A stretch of 64,000 bases of DNA from Segatella hominis (GCF_004535825.1 NZ_SGVY01000013.1:20436-84435); one strand, 5' to 3'; shown: positions 39,488 to 48,613, counted from the first letter of the stretch. Numbers and translations are program-made. Notes: generated by a model from the letters alone, not told the origin.

Positions 39488-40018
39488 ATGCAGATAACAG
39501 TAAAGGACAGACAGAGCCTCGCGGACATCGCCGTGCAATATCTGGGCGGCGTGGAGGGCATCTTCGCGCTGGCGGAGCGCAACGGCATCAGCATCACGGC
39601 GAAGCTGGAAGACGGGCAGACGCTCGACTGGGAGCTGGCCGACACTGTGGACGCTACTGTGCAAAAGACATACGCCGCGCAGGGCATAGAGCCAGCGACC
39701 GACATTCCGCAAAAGGAAATGGAAGCCCTGCTGACGGCTACAAAGAAATATTTTGCTGGCTGCATCATTCCACGGCCACCGCGCCGCGAACTCACGATCG
39801 TGGACGAAGTGACGGCGGCAAAGGGCTGGACGCTCTCTGGCATCGGCTCACAGTTCGACAGCGGCACATACGCGCAAACGGAGCGTGAGGACGGCATCGT
39901 GGTGAACAGGGCTAAGAAAGTTATTAAACAACTGAGTGAGGGCAAGGAGGTGACCAGCGAGAGCGGGCAGACACTCGCCCGAATATTCGGCAACCAATTC
40001 GACGATACATTTGCATAA
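39488..40018 (+). CDS. baseplate/tail protein with LysM-like start
   Basis: 176 residues. The first about 50 residues (SLADIAVQYLGGVEGIFALA, ERNGISI) have the LysM spacing found in tail-associated proteins. The remainder is unassigned. It shares TAATG with the next ATG, implying coupled translation. Confidence 0.5.
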   Translation: MQITVKDRQSLADIAVQYLGGVEGIFALAERNGISITAKLEDGQTLDWELADTVDATVQKTYAAQGIEPATDIPQKEMEALLTATKKYFAGCIIPRPPRRELTIVDEVTAAKGWTLSGIGSQFDSGTYAQTEREDGIVVNRAKKVIKQLSEGKEVTSESGQTLARIFGNQFDDTFA

Positions 40019-40671
40019 TGGTGAAACTGACAGAAAACAAGGTTGCGGAGATAGACACCTCCGCACTGGAGAAGCGGGCGCGGGACATTCGCGACGCTGT
40101 GGTAACAAAGAGTGTTACCGTGGAAATGGTCGGCAGCCTCTTCGCCGACCTCATAACAGCCTGCGGCAACGTGAGGGACGCGCTGGCTTTGTTCCTCGGC
40201 ACCAACGTGCAGGAGATAACCAGCGACATAGACAACAGGCTGGCGGGCGTGGACGCAGCAACCAAGGAGGCAAACGCGGCCACGCAGAAGACGGAGGCGA
40301 CCCGCGCGCTGGTGGACAACCTCGTGAGCGTGCTCAGCTCTCAGAACGTCGCCGCGCCCACAAGGCTGGAAATTACCGACTGCCCCAAGGAGGTGACGCT
40401 GGGCAACCAGCAGCGACCACGCATCGAAGCGAAAGCCCTGCCCGCCTTTGGCATCGGCTCGCTGCTTTTCATCGGCGGCGGCGACGTGCTGGAGGTGACA
40501 CCCGACGGCCGCATCATCCCGCTGGCTGAGGGCATGGGCAAGGTGAACGTGGTAGCCACGGTTAAAACAAGTATTTACAAGACACTGACCATCGCAGTAG
40601 TGCCGCCGCGCATCAGGCTGACGGGCGGCGGCATGAGGCTCGACGGAAAAGGCAACATAAGGCTGACGTAA
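40018..40671 (+). CDS. fibre-associated protein with shared C-terminal module
   Basis: 217 residues. A helical N-terminal half and a beta-rich C-terminal half beginning at LEITDCPKEVTLGNQQRPRI and ending VVPPRIRLTGGGMRLDGKGN. The C-terminal module recurs in the next protein (ending VVPPRIRLTSGGIRLDKQGN), pointing to domain duplication. Overlaps both neighbours by one base (TAATG). Confidence 0.6.
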   Translation: MVKLTENKVAEIDTSALEKRARDIRDAVVTKSVTVEMVGSLFADLITACGNVRDALALFLGTNVQEITSDIDNRLAGVDAATKEANAATQKTEATRALVDNLVSVLSSQNVAAPTRLEITDCPKEVTLGNQQRPRIEAKALPAFGIGSLLFIGGGDVLEVTPDGRIIPLAEGMGKVNVVATVKTSIYKTLTIAVVPPRIRLTGGGMRLDGKGNIRLT

Positions 40672-41894
40672 TGGAAACAAGACACATAAACGTAAAATCC
40701 GACTTTGTTATCCGTGAGCGTTTCCGCGACGGAACAGGCAAGGTCGTGGCACTGCCCGACGTGGACTTCGAGCTACGTTACTGGGTAGGCAGCAAATCGG
40801 TTAAGGCATCGCGGAAGGACGGCGTGCTCACCAACTGCGTGGCGGACGGCGACGCCCTGCTGGTGATATTCAAAGACCACGGGCTCGGCGAGGGAGAGCT
40901 GCACCATGAGCTACACCTCGCGCAGAACAACCCACTGTTTTGCGACGGCGTGCAAAATGTCTATTATCCCGAAAGTCTGCATATCTGGCTTTGGGACAAA
41001 ATGGGCGACACCGAGGGAGTGATAGAAAGCGACTGTGTGGCTGCATATACTCGCGGCTATAAGTTCACGTGGGAAGACTTCACACCCGCCAACATACTGG
41101 AACTGCAAAAGCCCGCAATGGAGGCCGCAGAACGCGCCGACACAGATGTACGGGAATTTATAAGGGTGGCGCAGGAAAAAAGCGACACGGCCGTTAAAAA
41201 CGCGCAAAACGCCGCATCTGAGGCCAAGACGGCAACCACGGCCACGGTGACGGCCACGACAAACGCCAATACAGCAACGACGGCGTGTAAGAAAGCCACC
41301 GACGCGGCGAACGACGCGACGAAAAAGGCAATCGCCGCCACTTCCACGGCAGACACCGCGACAAAGAACGCAAAGACGGCGACCACAGAGGCGACCACCG
41401 CAACCGACGCGACGAAAAAGGCAACCACAGAGAGCATTGACGCGACGGGCAAGGCCAAGACGGCGACCGCCTACGCAAATGAGGCGGGACAGCAGGCAGC
41501 GGCAGCCGCCGAAAGACTGGAGGCGACACGCGGCGAAATGGAGATTGCCATCGCGAGAGCCGAGCAGGTGGTGCAGGGTGTCCCGAACGGTCTAAAGGTG
41601 GAGGCACCAGAAACCGTCACGCTGGGAAACCCCGCCAAGCAATACATAAAGCCGCGAGTGAAGCCAGACGGCTGCGCCCAAAACGTCATATACCAGACGG
41701 ACGGACAGAGCATCGAGGTGGAGCCAAGCGGCGAGATACAGGCGCGTGAGGCGGGCAGCACCCGCGTACATGTCATCCCTACGCAAGGGACTAAGTATTA
41801 CAAGACTATCAAAATAGAGGTCGTACCGCCACGCATCAGACTGACCAGCGGCGGCATACGCCTCGACAAACAAGGAAACATACGTTTAACATAA
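40671..41894 (+). CDS. tail fibre-like protein with Ala/Thr-rich coiled coil
   Basis: 407 residues. The N-terminal domain is about 150 residues (SDFVIRERFRDGTGKVVALP). The centre (about 165-295) is a low-complexity Ala/Thr/Lys heptad-like stretch, probably a trimeric coiled-coil shaft. The C-terminal module is homologous to that of the preceding gene. It directly precedes the DGR-diversified protein and could be its stalk or adaptor. Confidence 0.65.
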   Translation: METRHINVKSDFVIRERFRDGTGKVVALPDVDFELRYWVGSKSVKASRKDGVLTNCVADGDALLVIFKDHGLGEGELHHELHLAQNNPLFCDGVQNVYYPESLHIWLWDKMGDTEGVIESDCVAAYTRGYKFTWEDFTPANILELQKPAMEAAERADTDVREFIRVAQEKSDTAVKNAQNAASEAKTATTATVTATTNANTATTACKKATDAANDATKKAIAATSTADTATKNAKTATTEATTATDATKKATTESIDATGKAKTATAYANEAGQQAAAAAERLEATRGEMEIAIARAEQVVQGVPNGLKVEAPETVTLGNPAKQYIKPRVKPDGCAQNVIYQTDGQSIEVEPSGEIQAREAGSTRVHVIPTQGTKYYKTIKIEVVPPRIRLTSGGIRLDKQGNIRLT

Positions 41895-41906
41895 CATATA
41901 AATATT

Positions 41907-43394
41907 ATGGCATTAACAGCAGAACAGGAAAAAGGCGTGGTGGCAATGCTGGCAGCCTTTCAGAATGGCAAGCGCATCAACGAGCTGGACGCTGCAAAGG
42001 GCGCGCTCAAGGATATGCGCATCGAAGTAATGGACGAAACGGGCGAGACGCACAGCATGGAACTGGCCAACGCTGTGTCTCAGGCAGGCAACCCGATAGC
42101 GGGTCGCTACTGGAACACCGCGAACGCCACACCTACGGCGGCGGGCTACTACGGCAGTCTTCAGGCACTGCGCGACCTGCCTGCAAAGCTGGGGCTCGGT
42201 CGCTACCTCGTGACCGACGACCGCAAGAAGCGAAAGCTCGATCCCACCGACAGCACGAAATACGCCGACGGCAGCCCCGCGGCTCTCGACGGCTCACAGG
42301 GGCAGTGTATGTGGTGCTGGAACGGATTTATCGCGAATATCTTCAATGAGGGCGGCGTGCAGGTTAAGTGCATCACGTTCGACAAGCCTGTGGGCAACGG
42401 CGTGAGCATCCGCATCCCTGCGGGCGGCACAAGCTGGCTCGGCGCGGGTGTAATGGACAGAACGAACCAGCTGCTTTGCAGCGTCATTTCAAACGCTGAG
42501 CAGTTCCGTGGCGGCGGTGGTTCCGCGCTCAATGCAAGCAGCTACACCAAGGCACCAAAGGCGGACGCGGCACAACTCACCATGCTGGGAATGCCCGCCA
42601 CCAACATAAGCACTACCAGTTTCGGCACATACGCCCGTAAACGTGGTGAGGGCTGGGAGGCCAACTGGTTTGTGGCTCAGTTCGTGGTCGAGTTCCTTTT
42701 CGAGGTTATCATGGGCACACAGAACAGCCAAGCGACATTTAACGCCGACAAAGACGCTAACGGACTTTATCAGGGCGGCTTCGGTACTGGAGTCACCGAT
42801 ATGCCAGACTGGGGCAACTATAACGGCTATTATCCCGTAATACCTACAAGTGTGGGACTGGAGGCAGGCGACGGCGTTTGCTTGGTGGACTACAATTTGC
42901 CAGACGCGACCGACGAGGGCACATACAAGGCTTTCAAGGTTCCCGTTTTCTTCGGACTGGTTCACGCGGGCTATGGCAGTCTGTGGCGTTGGGTTCGCGG
43001 CCTCATTATGAACGCTGGCGACGAAAAGAGCGAAGTGTACATTTCGCGTTCAATGTTTGCAGCTTTCGATCCCTCGACAATAGGCGACAAAATCAAAGTG
43101 GCGGAATGCCCGCGTTCTGAGGGCTACATCAAACGCAAGAGTTACAACGGTCTTTGCTGTATGCCTACGGAAGTGGGCGGCAGTCCTACGACCTGTTATT
43201 GTGACTACTTCTATACAAACGCCAACACAAGCAAGGGTCTTCGCGTGCGTGCGGCTGGCGGTAGCGCGTTCCACGGTACGAATGCGGGCGCGTCCTACGC
43301 GTATACGGACTACGCGGCCACGTATACGAGCACGTACTACTCGTCGCCCCTCTGCTATTTTGAGAGCGACCCGATAATCGAACAGGCTGCGTAA
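41907..43394 (+). CDS. DGR target: tail-tip receptor-binding protein with variable C-type lectin-like end
   Basis: 495 residues. The C-terminal domain has the C-lectin-type pattern of DGR variable proteins (HAGYGSLWRWVRGLIMNAGD, then KRKSYNGLCCMPTEVGGSPT) and ends in the variable repeat (about residues 443-482, GLRVRAAGGSAFHGTNAGAS onward). Positions that are Asn codons in the template are Ser, Phe, His, Tyr or Asp here. It would bind the host surface; variation switches receptor specificity. It follows the fibre genes and precedes TR and RT. Confidence 0.85.
   Translation: MALTAEQEKGVVAMLAAFQNGKRINELDAAKGALKDMRIEVMDETGETHSMELANAVSQAGNPIAGRYWNTANATPTAAGYYGSLQALRDLPAKLGLGRYLVTDDRKKRKLDPTDSTKYADGSPAALDGSQGQCMWCWNGFIANIFNEGGVQVKCITFDKPVGNGVSIRIPAGGTSWLGAGVMDRTNQLLCSVISNAEQFRGGGGSALNASSYTKAPKADAAQLTMLGMPATNISTTSFGTYARKRGEGWEANWFVAQFVVEFLFEVIMGTQNSQATFNADKDANGLYQGGFGTGVTDMPDWGNYNGYYPVIPTSVGLEAGDGVCLVDYNLPDATDEGTYKAFKVPVFFGLVHAGYGSLWRWVRGLIMNAGDEKSEVYISRSMFAAFDPSTIGDKIKVAECPRSEGYIKRKSYNGLCCMPTEVGGSPTTCYCDYFYTNANTSKGLRVRAAGGSAFHGTNAGASYAYTDYAATYTSTYYSSPLCYFESDPIIEQAA
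43235..43351 (+). repeat. DGR variable repeat (VR)
   Basis: 117 bp at the 3' end of the target gene. Aligns to TR without gaps; all 12 differences occur where TR has A (to G, T or C). Two more A-only differences continue to 43356 before the match ends. The 3' end (CTACTCGTCGCCCCT) is identical and GC-rich, as expected for the initiation-of-homing site. Confidence 0.92.
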
Positions 43395-43481
43395 GCGTGG
43401 GCGAAAGCGACCGAAAAAAATAAGTGAATAAATTAAATAAAAATGTTCTTTGACTTGTTGAGCTGAAACAGTGAGGCGGCA

Positions 43482-43508
43482 GGCGGCGAGGGTGTTTCTC
43501 TCGCCGCC
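43482..43508 (+). terminator. strong hairpin between target gene and TR
   Basis: Perfect 9-bp GC stem GGCGGCGAG / CTCGCCGCC with a 9-nt loop, no T-run. It may end target mRNA or be part of the DGR RNA leader. TATAATTTG at 43543-43551, 38 bp before TR, is a near-consensus promoter for the template RNA. Confidence 0.45.
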
Positions 43509-43588
43509 GCAAGGCGGCCAAAATTCTGAGGCACGAAAAAGATATAATTTGCGGTTTGGAGTAAACCGCTGGCGGACTTCCCCGCGTC

Positions 43589-43705
43589 GGGTCTTCGCGT
43601 GCGTGCGGCTGGCGGTAACGCGAACAACGGTACGAATGCAGGCGCGTCCTACACGAATACGAACAACGCGGCCACGAATACGAACACGAACTACTCGTCG
43701 CCCCT
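43589..43705 (+). repeat. DGR template repeat (TR)
   Basis: 117-bp invariant template, 238 bp downstream of VR start-to-end and upstream of the RT gene. Read in the target frame it encodes many Asn codons (GGNANNGTNAGASYTNTNNA and so on), exactly the AAY codons that A-mutagenesis diversifies without producing stops. Confidence 0.92.
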
Positions 43706-43819
43706 ATACTTTGCAAATAGAGAAATACAGCGATATGGAAGGAGCCATGCCTCTCGGCAAAAGATAAAAGTCAAAAAGGGTATTAGTAGGACGGCTCGCC
43801 GCCTCGAAAGTTCCCGACT

Positions 43820-45184
43820 ATGCAAAGCAGAAATGACATGAAAAGAAAAGGTTATCTTTTTGAGCAAATTTGCTCGGTGCCCAATTTGTTGGAAGCCCAT
43901 TTCAATGCAAGCAGGAAGAAGCGCAAACGCTCTGAGGTAATCGCTTTCGAGTCTGACCTTATGGCCAATATCGAGAGCATAAGAAACGACCTCGTAAACA
44001 AGACGTTCCACACATCGGAATATAGCGTCTTTATCAAGTATGAGCCTAAACGCCGTGAAATCTACAAACTGCCATACCGCGACCGCGTGGTGCAGTGGGC
44101 AATAATGCAAGTGCTTGAGCCTATCTGGGTGAGATGCTTCACGGCCGACACCTACGCTTGTGTAAAGGGGCGCGGTCTTCATACGCTGCTGCGCAACCTG
44201 CGCCGCGATTTGAGAAAAGACCCCGACGGGACGCGGTACTGCTTTAAAATGGACGTTCGCAAGTTCTACCCGTCCATCACTCACAGCGTACTGAAGCAGG
44301 TGGTACGGCAGAAGTTCAAAGACCCCGACCTGCTGTGGCTGCTGGACGACATCATCGACAGCGCGGACGGCGTGCCCATCGGCAACTACATAAGCCAGTA
44401 TTTCGCGAATGTGTACCTCTCGGAGCTTGACCATCAGGTAAAGGAAGTTTTGCACGCTCGCTATTATTACCGCTACGCCGACGACATCGTGGTTCTCGAC
44501 AGCAGCAAAGACCGCTTAAAGGGTGTTGAAGTGTTTATTAATCACTATTTAAACACTGAGCGGCTTTTGCAGATGAAAGGCAATTACCAGATATTCCCCG
44601 TCGAAGCCCGCGGCATCGACTTTGTGGGCTATGTCACGCGACATGCCTATTGCAAGGCGCGCAAGCGCAACAAAAAGGCACTGTGTAGAATTGTGGCGAA
44701 GCTAAGGAAGAAAGGCCATACATCGAAAGAAATACGCTTGATGGTGGCCTCGCGCCTCGGCTTCATGGTTCACTGTAACAGCATCAATTTATTAAGGAGT
44801 TTAGATATTATGAAAGAATGGACTGAGGTTAAGAAGACGGGCACGACCCTTACTGGCTCTAAGCTGCACATCGACACCATACTGAACCGTGAACTTCACG
44901 TGCAGGCGGTGGACATCAAGCCATCGAGCAGAAACGACGGCAACTGCCTGACCATTCAGTACGAAATTTTCGAGCAACTGAAAAACAAGGACGGCGAGCT
45001 GCTTTGGAAAGACGAAGCCAAGACCGCCGCGCTCATGGGTTGGGTGCAGCATATCACCTTTACGGGTTCCAAGAAGCTGGAGGAAGACTTCACGGGCGTG
45101 GACTTTTCCGAACCCGTGCGCTGTCAGATTATCCGCCAGCCGCTCGAAAAGGGACACTGCTTCTATACGGTAAGACCAGTTTAA
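43820..45184 (+). CDS. DGR reverse transcriptase with C-terminal extension
   Basis: 454 residues (or from M7 at 43838). RT motifs in order: a conserved N-terminal domain, CFKMDVRKFYPSI (motif A Asp), VPIGNYISQYFANVYL (187-193 IGNYISQ, the DGR-diagnostic SQ), YRYADDIVV (219-222 YADD), and GIDFVGYV. Error-prone cDNA synthesis at template adenines transfers TR into VR. Residues 331-454 (beginning MKEWTEVKKTGTTLTGSKLH) form an extra beta-rich domain not found in standard DGR RTs. No Avd or HRDC accessory gene is seen nearby. Confidence 0.9.
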   Translation: MQSRNDMKRKGYLFEQICSVPNLLEAHFNASRKKRKRSEVIAFESDLMANIESIRNDLVNKTFHTSEYSVFIKYEPKRREIYKLPYRDRVVQWAIMQVLEPIWVRCFTADTYACVKGRGLHTLLRNLRRDLRKDPDGTRYCFKMDVRKFYPSITHSVLKQVVRQKFKDPDLLWLLDDIIDSADGVPIGNYISQYFANVYLSELDHQVKEVLHARYYYRYADDIVVLDSSKDRLKGVEVFINHYLNTERLLQMKGNYQIFPVEARGIDFVGYVTRHAYCKARKRNKKALCRIVAKLRKKGHTSKEIRLMVASRLGFMVHCNSINLLRSLDIMKEWTEVKKTGTTLTGSKLHIDTILNRELHVQAVDIKPSSRNDGNCLTIQYEIFEQLKNKDGELLWKDEAKTAALMGWVQHITFTGSKKLEEDFTGVDFSEPVRCQIIRQPLEKGHCFYTVRPV

Positions 45185-45205
45185 CAACAAATAAAAAATA
45201 TCATC

Positions 45206-45577
45206 ATGTACAAGGTTAGTTACATCGGCAGAAAGAACTTTGTGAAGTTCGACGACGAACATTATCTGCTTTACCTCAATGAGGAACAGGCAGAAGTTAA
45301 GAACGAGAAATCGGACGACATCATGCAGGGCTATGCCTACACAGGCTCGCAGCCTGACGGCGGCACTCTGGTGGAAGCCAAGGACGTGAACGACGACAAC
45401 CGCCGCGCCAAGTTCGTGGCGGGTCTTATAGGCACGGAATACGACATCGACAGCCAGATAGCCATCCTCGCAAATGGCAACGACACCGACCAGCACGCGC
45501 AAGAACTCAAAGACTTTGAGGACAACCGCCGCGTGGTTAAGGAGACGATCGACGAGCTGTTAGCCCGCGAACTCTAA
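45206..45577 (+). CDS. conserved-position phage protein after the RT, unknown
   Basis: 123 residues, acidic. A beta-rich start (MYKVSYIGRKNFVKFDDEHY) and a helical C-terminal part (DFEDNRRVVKETIDELLARE). Follows the RT by 21 bp and precedes baseplate-type genes by 12 bp. Neither an Avd-like basic helical bundle nor a recognisable enzyme. Confidence 0.55.
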   Translation: MYKVSYIGRKNFVKFDDEHYLLYLNEEQAEVKNEKSDDIMQGYAYTGSQPDGGTLVEAKDVNDDNRRAKFVAGLIGTEYDIDSQIAILANGNDTDQHAQELKDFEDNRRVVKETIDELLAREL

Positions 45578-45589
45578 AGCATCACGCCT

Positions 45590-46468
45590 ATGGCTCGCAG
45601 TATATCAGACATCAAAAAGGAAATGACAACGGCGTTCGCTCAGGAGCGCGCTGTTGTCAATGCCTACGGGCTGGACGCTCGCAAGTCGTTCGACCAGCAG
45701 TTTAGTGCCGTGAGCATCGAAAGCATTTTGTTTTATTGCTTCGCGGTCGCCGTCTGGGCGGTCGAGACGCTTTTTGACAAGCACAGCGCGGAGGTGGACA
45801 CACGCATCGAACAGCTCGAACCTCATACACTACGCTGGTATGTGAACAAGGTAAAGGCTTTTATGTATGGTTATAAGCTCGTTTCCGACACTGACCGCTA
45901 CGACACCAGCGGAATGAGTGACACCGACATCAATAAAGCCCGCATCATTAAATATGCCGTAGCCACGGAGGACGACTCCATGGTTTACATCAAGGTAGCA
46001 GGACAGACGGACAACGGCAAGCCGTGCCTGTTGAACAAAAGCCAGTTTTCCGCCCTGAAGCAATATGTGAACGAGATAAAGGACGCAGGTGTAAGCGTGC
46101 AGCTTCGCAATGAGGAGGCCGACCTTATCAAAATAAACCTCTTTGTGTACTATGACCCCACCCTTATGAATGAGCGCGGCGAACTTTCGGACGGTTCAAA
46201 ACCTGTGGACGATGCCGTGCTGTCCGTCATCACAAATTTGCCGTTTAATGGCATCTTTAGGAACACCGACCTGCTGGAGGCCATAAAGTCGATACCCGCG
46301 GTCGTGGTCGTGGACATCGACAGCGCAAGCGGTGGCATACAGGCGAAAGCCCGAAACGCCGACCGCTATTCTTCAGTTGTGGGCTACAACCGCCCTTATA
46401 GCGGATATTACGAGATAGAGGGCGGCAGTGCCAACGTGACATATAAAGAATATAAATCGATAGAATAA
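45590..46468 (+). CDS. baseplate J-like protein (Mu gp47 position)
   Basis: 292 residues. SISDIKKEMTTAFAQERAV, IESILFYCFAVAVWAVETLF and the C-terminal VLSVITNLPFNGIFRNTDLL, with AVVVVDIDSASGG, resemble baseplate wedge proteins (gpJ/gp47 class) in size and layout. Its location after the DGR suggests the retroelement was inserted within the baseplate/tail-tip module. TAATG overlap with the next gene. Confidence 0.55.
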   Translation: MARSISDIKKEMTTAFAQERAVVNAYGLDARKSFDQQFSAVSIESILFYCFAVAVWAVETLFDKHSAEVDTRIEQLEPHTLRWYVNKVKAFMYGYKLVSDTDRYDTSGMSDTDINKARIIKYAVATEDDSMVYIKVAGQTDNGKPCLLNKSQFSALKQYVNEIKDAGVSVQLRNEEADLIKINLFVYYDPTLMNERGELSDGSKPVDDAVLSVITNLPFNGIFRNTDLLEAIKSIPAVVVVDIDSASGGIQAKARNADRYSSVVGYNRPYSGYYEIEGGSANVTYKEYKSIE

Positions 46469-46989
46469 TGTTTGAAATCGACTTAAAGAAGCTCGTTTTG
46501 CAACTTCTTCCGACATTCTACCGCCAGCAGCTCATTTTCGGGGTGCTTCGCGCGGCTCTCGGCGGACTGCAAGCGGTTTACGACGCTTTTACGAAAGCGC
46601 GTGTCGTCCACATCTACCGACTGACCCATAACGGGCAGGTCTGTTATCTTCGCGCTGTGCTGAATGATGCTTTTGCAAGTCCAAGCGGCACAAAATTCGA
46701 GATTTTGACGATAGAGCGGGACGGCGACTGGCTGTATGCCATCACTGAGGCCGGCAGCCGTATAACGATAGCAACGGCAGAAGACAGCTTCAATGAAAAG
46801 GGCGAATATCAGGACAACAAACTGGTCGTCCCTGTGCTTTCCAACGAGGCCATGCTTACGGCACAGCAAAACAGCTTCATGGTGGCCGTTCCCGCTGACC
46901 TCTACCAAACGAACCTCGCCGACATCAAGGCTTTGGTCGATAGCTATAAATTAATATCAAAACAGGCGATATATACGCCGATAAGTTAA
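46468..46989 (+). CDS. baseplate/tail protein (Mu gp48 position)
   Basis: 173 residues. Hydrophobic N-terminal helix followed by a beta-rich region (YRLTHNGQVCYLRAVLNDAF). Translationally coupled to the J-like gene (TAATG). Position is that of gpI/gp48, linking baseplate and fibres; no specific motif. Confidence 0.5.
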   Translation: MFEIDLKKLVLQLLPTFYRQQLIFGVLRAALGGLQAVYDAFTKARVVHIYRLTHNGQVCYLRAVLNDAFASPSGTKFEILTIERDGDWLYAITEAGSRITIATAEDSFNEKGEYQDNKLVVPVLSNEAMLTAQQNSFMVAVPADLYQTNLADIKALVDSYKLISKQAIYTPIS

Positions 46990-46999
46990 ACTTAACATC

Positions 47000-48322
47000 A
47001 TGCAAAAAGGAAATTATACAAACACCGCAACCGCATCTGGCGGACAGGGGAAATATCCGCTATCCACGCAAACGCTGGACTTCATACAGCAGCAAATCAC
47101 CCTTTTACAGCAGCTTGGTTTCATCGGCGGCAACAAATACATCCTGAGACAGCCAGACGGCACACAGACGGGGCTCGCTTTCATCGGCGGAGAAGTTTTC
47201 ACGCTGGCCGCAAAGCCTACGCCGTCGGCTAACATCAAGTTTGTAAACGTCACGACGAAGACGGAGGACATAAAGGCAGACGGCGAGACATACAAGGAGG
47301 CGCGAACTTACCGCACGGCCGCGCTTGCTTCTTCTGCCAGTGGCGAGTCCTACGAATACGCAAAATTTACCGTGCTGGAGAGTAATCAGACACTAAGCGA
47401 GAAAATAAAGCAGGTGCCGCAAGTGGTGCTCACTTACCTGCAAGACATTCTCGCTGAGAAAATGCCGCTTTTGACCAAGGAGGACATAACACAAACTCAG
47501 CTCGACACGCTTACGACCCCGTGTGTCGTAAGGTGCTCGAAATCGGTAAAAATCGGCGGTTTTGCCGACTACGGGCTTGTGGTTCTACCAAATGGCAATA
47601 GCGGACAGAACACTGGGGTAAGCCAGTACGTCCACCTTCCTGACGGCCGCAAATACTACCGCATCAACGACGGCGACGACTGGCTGTGTGATTGGAAATT
47701 GGAGGGACAGAGCCTTAATCTGGAATGCAAGATTGTGAGCGGCACGGTTTATATTCGTCACGGAAGCCTACCAGAGGGCTGCAAAATAATCATGGTGCGC
47801 AAGAAACGCCGCTCGCGCTGGCGTAGCACTGGAGGCGCGAAGTCATACGCCAAGAACAAAGGAAAGCGCATCAAGAGAGCACCAAAACGCCAGTATGTGC
47901 ATTATAAGGGCGTCGTTTTGAATACATCGACACCAAACACTTGGTATGTGCCGCGCTGCATCGAGGTGGAAGACCAGAAATTATATGGCAATATGCTGAA
48001 CTGCGAACTTGGCGGCCTGTGCCGTCCTTTTGTGGTGCAAGAGGCCAACGACGCAAGCGGTAATGAGATTTACCGAATGGCAGGCGTGCGCAACAAGGTG
48101 ACAAATAAAAAAAGTAGCCACACGCAAAACAGTGCCTACACTCAGATAGGCATTCAAATAGTCAGCTACAACGCTGACGGCTCGGTTGCCGTGGGCGGTA
48201 ATATCCTAAAGCTAAAGTATCATCTGAGACGGCTAAAACGAAAGATAGGGACACAGACTGTAAAAGGAAAGACTTATCCCGTATATAAGTACACTTATTA
48301 TCGTTCGTTTTCCATGGAATAG
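47000..48322 (+). CDS. tail fibre/collar-like protein with basic insert
   Basis: 440 residues. N-terminal segment LSTQTLDFIQQQITLLQQLG, then NKYILRQPDGTQTGLAFIGG is shared by fibre proteins of Bacteroidetes phages. A strongly basic stretch (VRKKRRSRWRSTGGAKSYAK and onward) occurs at about residues 265-300, followed by a beta-rich C-terminal part. Last late gene before the right-end RNA and methylase. Confidence 0.55.
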   Translation: MQKGNYTNTATASGGQGKYPLSTQTLDFIQQQITLLQQLGFIGGNKYILRQPDGTQTGLAFIGGEVFTLAAKPTPSANIKFVNVTTKTEDIKADGETYKEARTYRTAALASSASGESYEYAKFTVLESNQTLSEKIKQVPQVVLTYLQDILAEKMPLLTKEDITQTQLDTLTTPCVVRCSKSVKIGGFADYGLVVLPNGNSGQNTGVSQYVHLPDGRKYYRINDGDDWLCDWKLEGQSLNLECKIVSGTVYIRHGSLPEGCKIIMVRKKRRSRWRSTGGAKSYAKNKGKRIKRAPKRQYVHYKGVVLNTSTPNTWYVPRCIEVEDQKLYGNMLNCELGGLCRPFVVQEANDASGNEIYRMAGVRNKVTNKKSSHTQNSAYTQIGIQIVSYNADGSVAVGGNILKLKYHLRRLKRKIGTQTVKGKTYPVYKYTYYRSFSME

Positions 48323-48330
48323 GGCAAAAA

Positions 48331-48359
48331 AAAAGAGGTGCGCTTTGCGTTCCTCTTTT
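48331..48359 (-). terminator. Rho-independent terminator, minus-strand
   Basis: AAAAGAGG / CCTCTTTT stem (48331-48338 and 48352-48359). On the minus strand it is followed by nine Ts, so it most strongly terminates the leftward transcript starting near 48607; the plus-strand side is weaker but could end the late operon. Confidence 0.7.
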
Positions 48360-48607
48360 AAGTCCCTGCGGTCGTAACTCAATGTATGCCGTGCTTTTAA
48401 AAAATGGTTATTTGCCAGTTTTTAGTTGTTATCCAAATAATCGGGAGCATTTTCGCTACCAAACGGAGAATAACAGTGGAGCAAAGGGACGGGTCAAAAT
48501 ATTGCTTATAACCCCAACATAGGGGAGCTCGCGATACTCTCGCGGCCATAGCATTTCGAACTTAAAACCCTGCGGCAGGGTTCTGCACGTCGCCGTAGCT
48601 AACAAAC
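48360..48607 (-). ncRNA. candidate structured noncoding RNA at the right end
   Basis: A promoter at 48614-48644 and a terminator at 48331-48359, both on the minus strand, delimit about 275 nt. The RNA forms successive hairpins: AACCCTG-CCG-CAGGGTT, CGCGA-GAGTA-TCGCG and CCCC-TATGTT-GGGG. The only small open frame (32 codons, beginning MLWPREYRELPYVG) lies across the hairpins, so noncoding is favoured but a micropeptide is possible. Confidence 0.45.
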
Positions 48608-48613
48608 CTGCTG

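Noticed and set aside
43599-43841. Open frame covering TR as a protein gene.
   Set aside because: It is the template repeat read in the target frame; it has only a GTG start and continues out of homology into the RT leader.
45206-45577. Gene after the RT as DGR accessory protein Avd.
   Set aside because: Avd is a basic four-helix bundle and normally precedes or adjoins TR; this protein is acidic with a beta-rich start.
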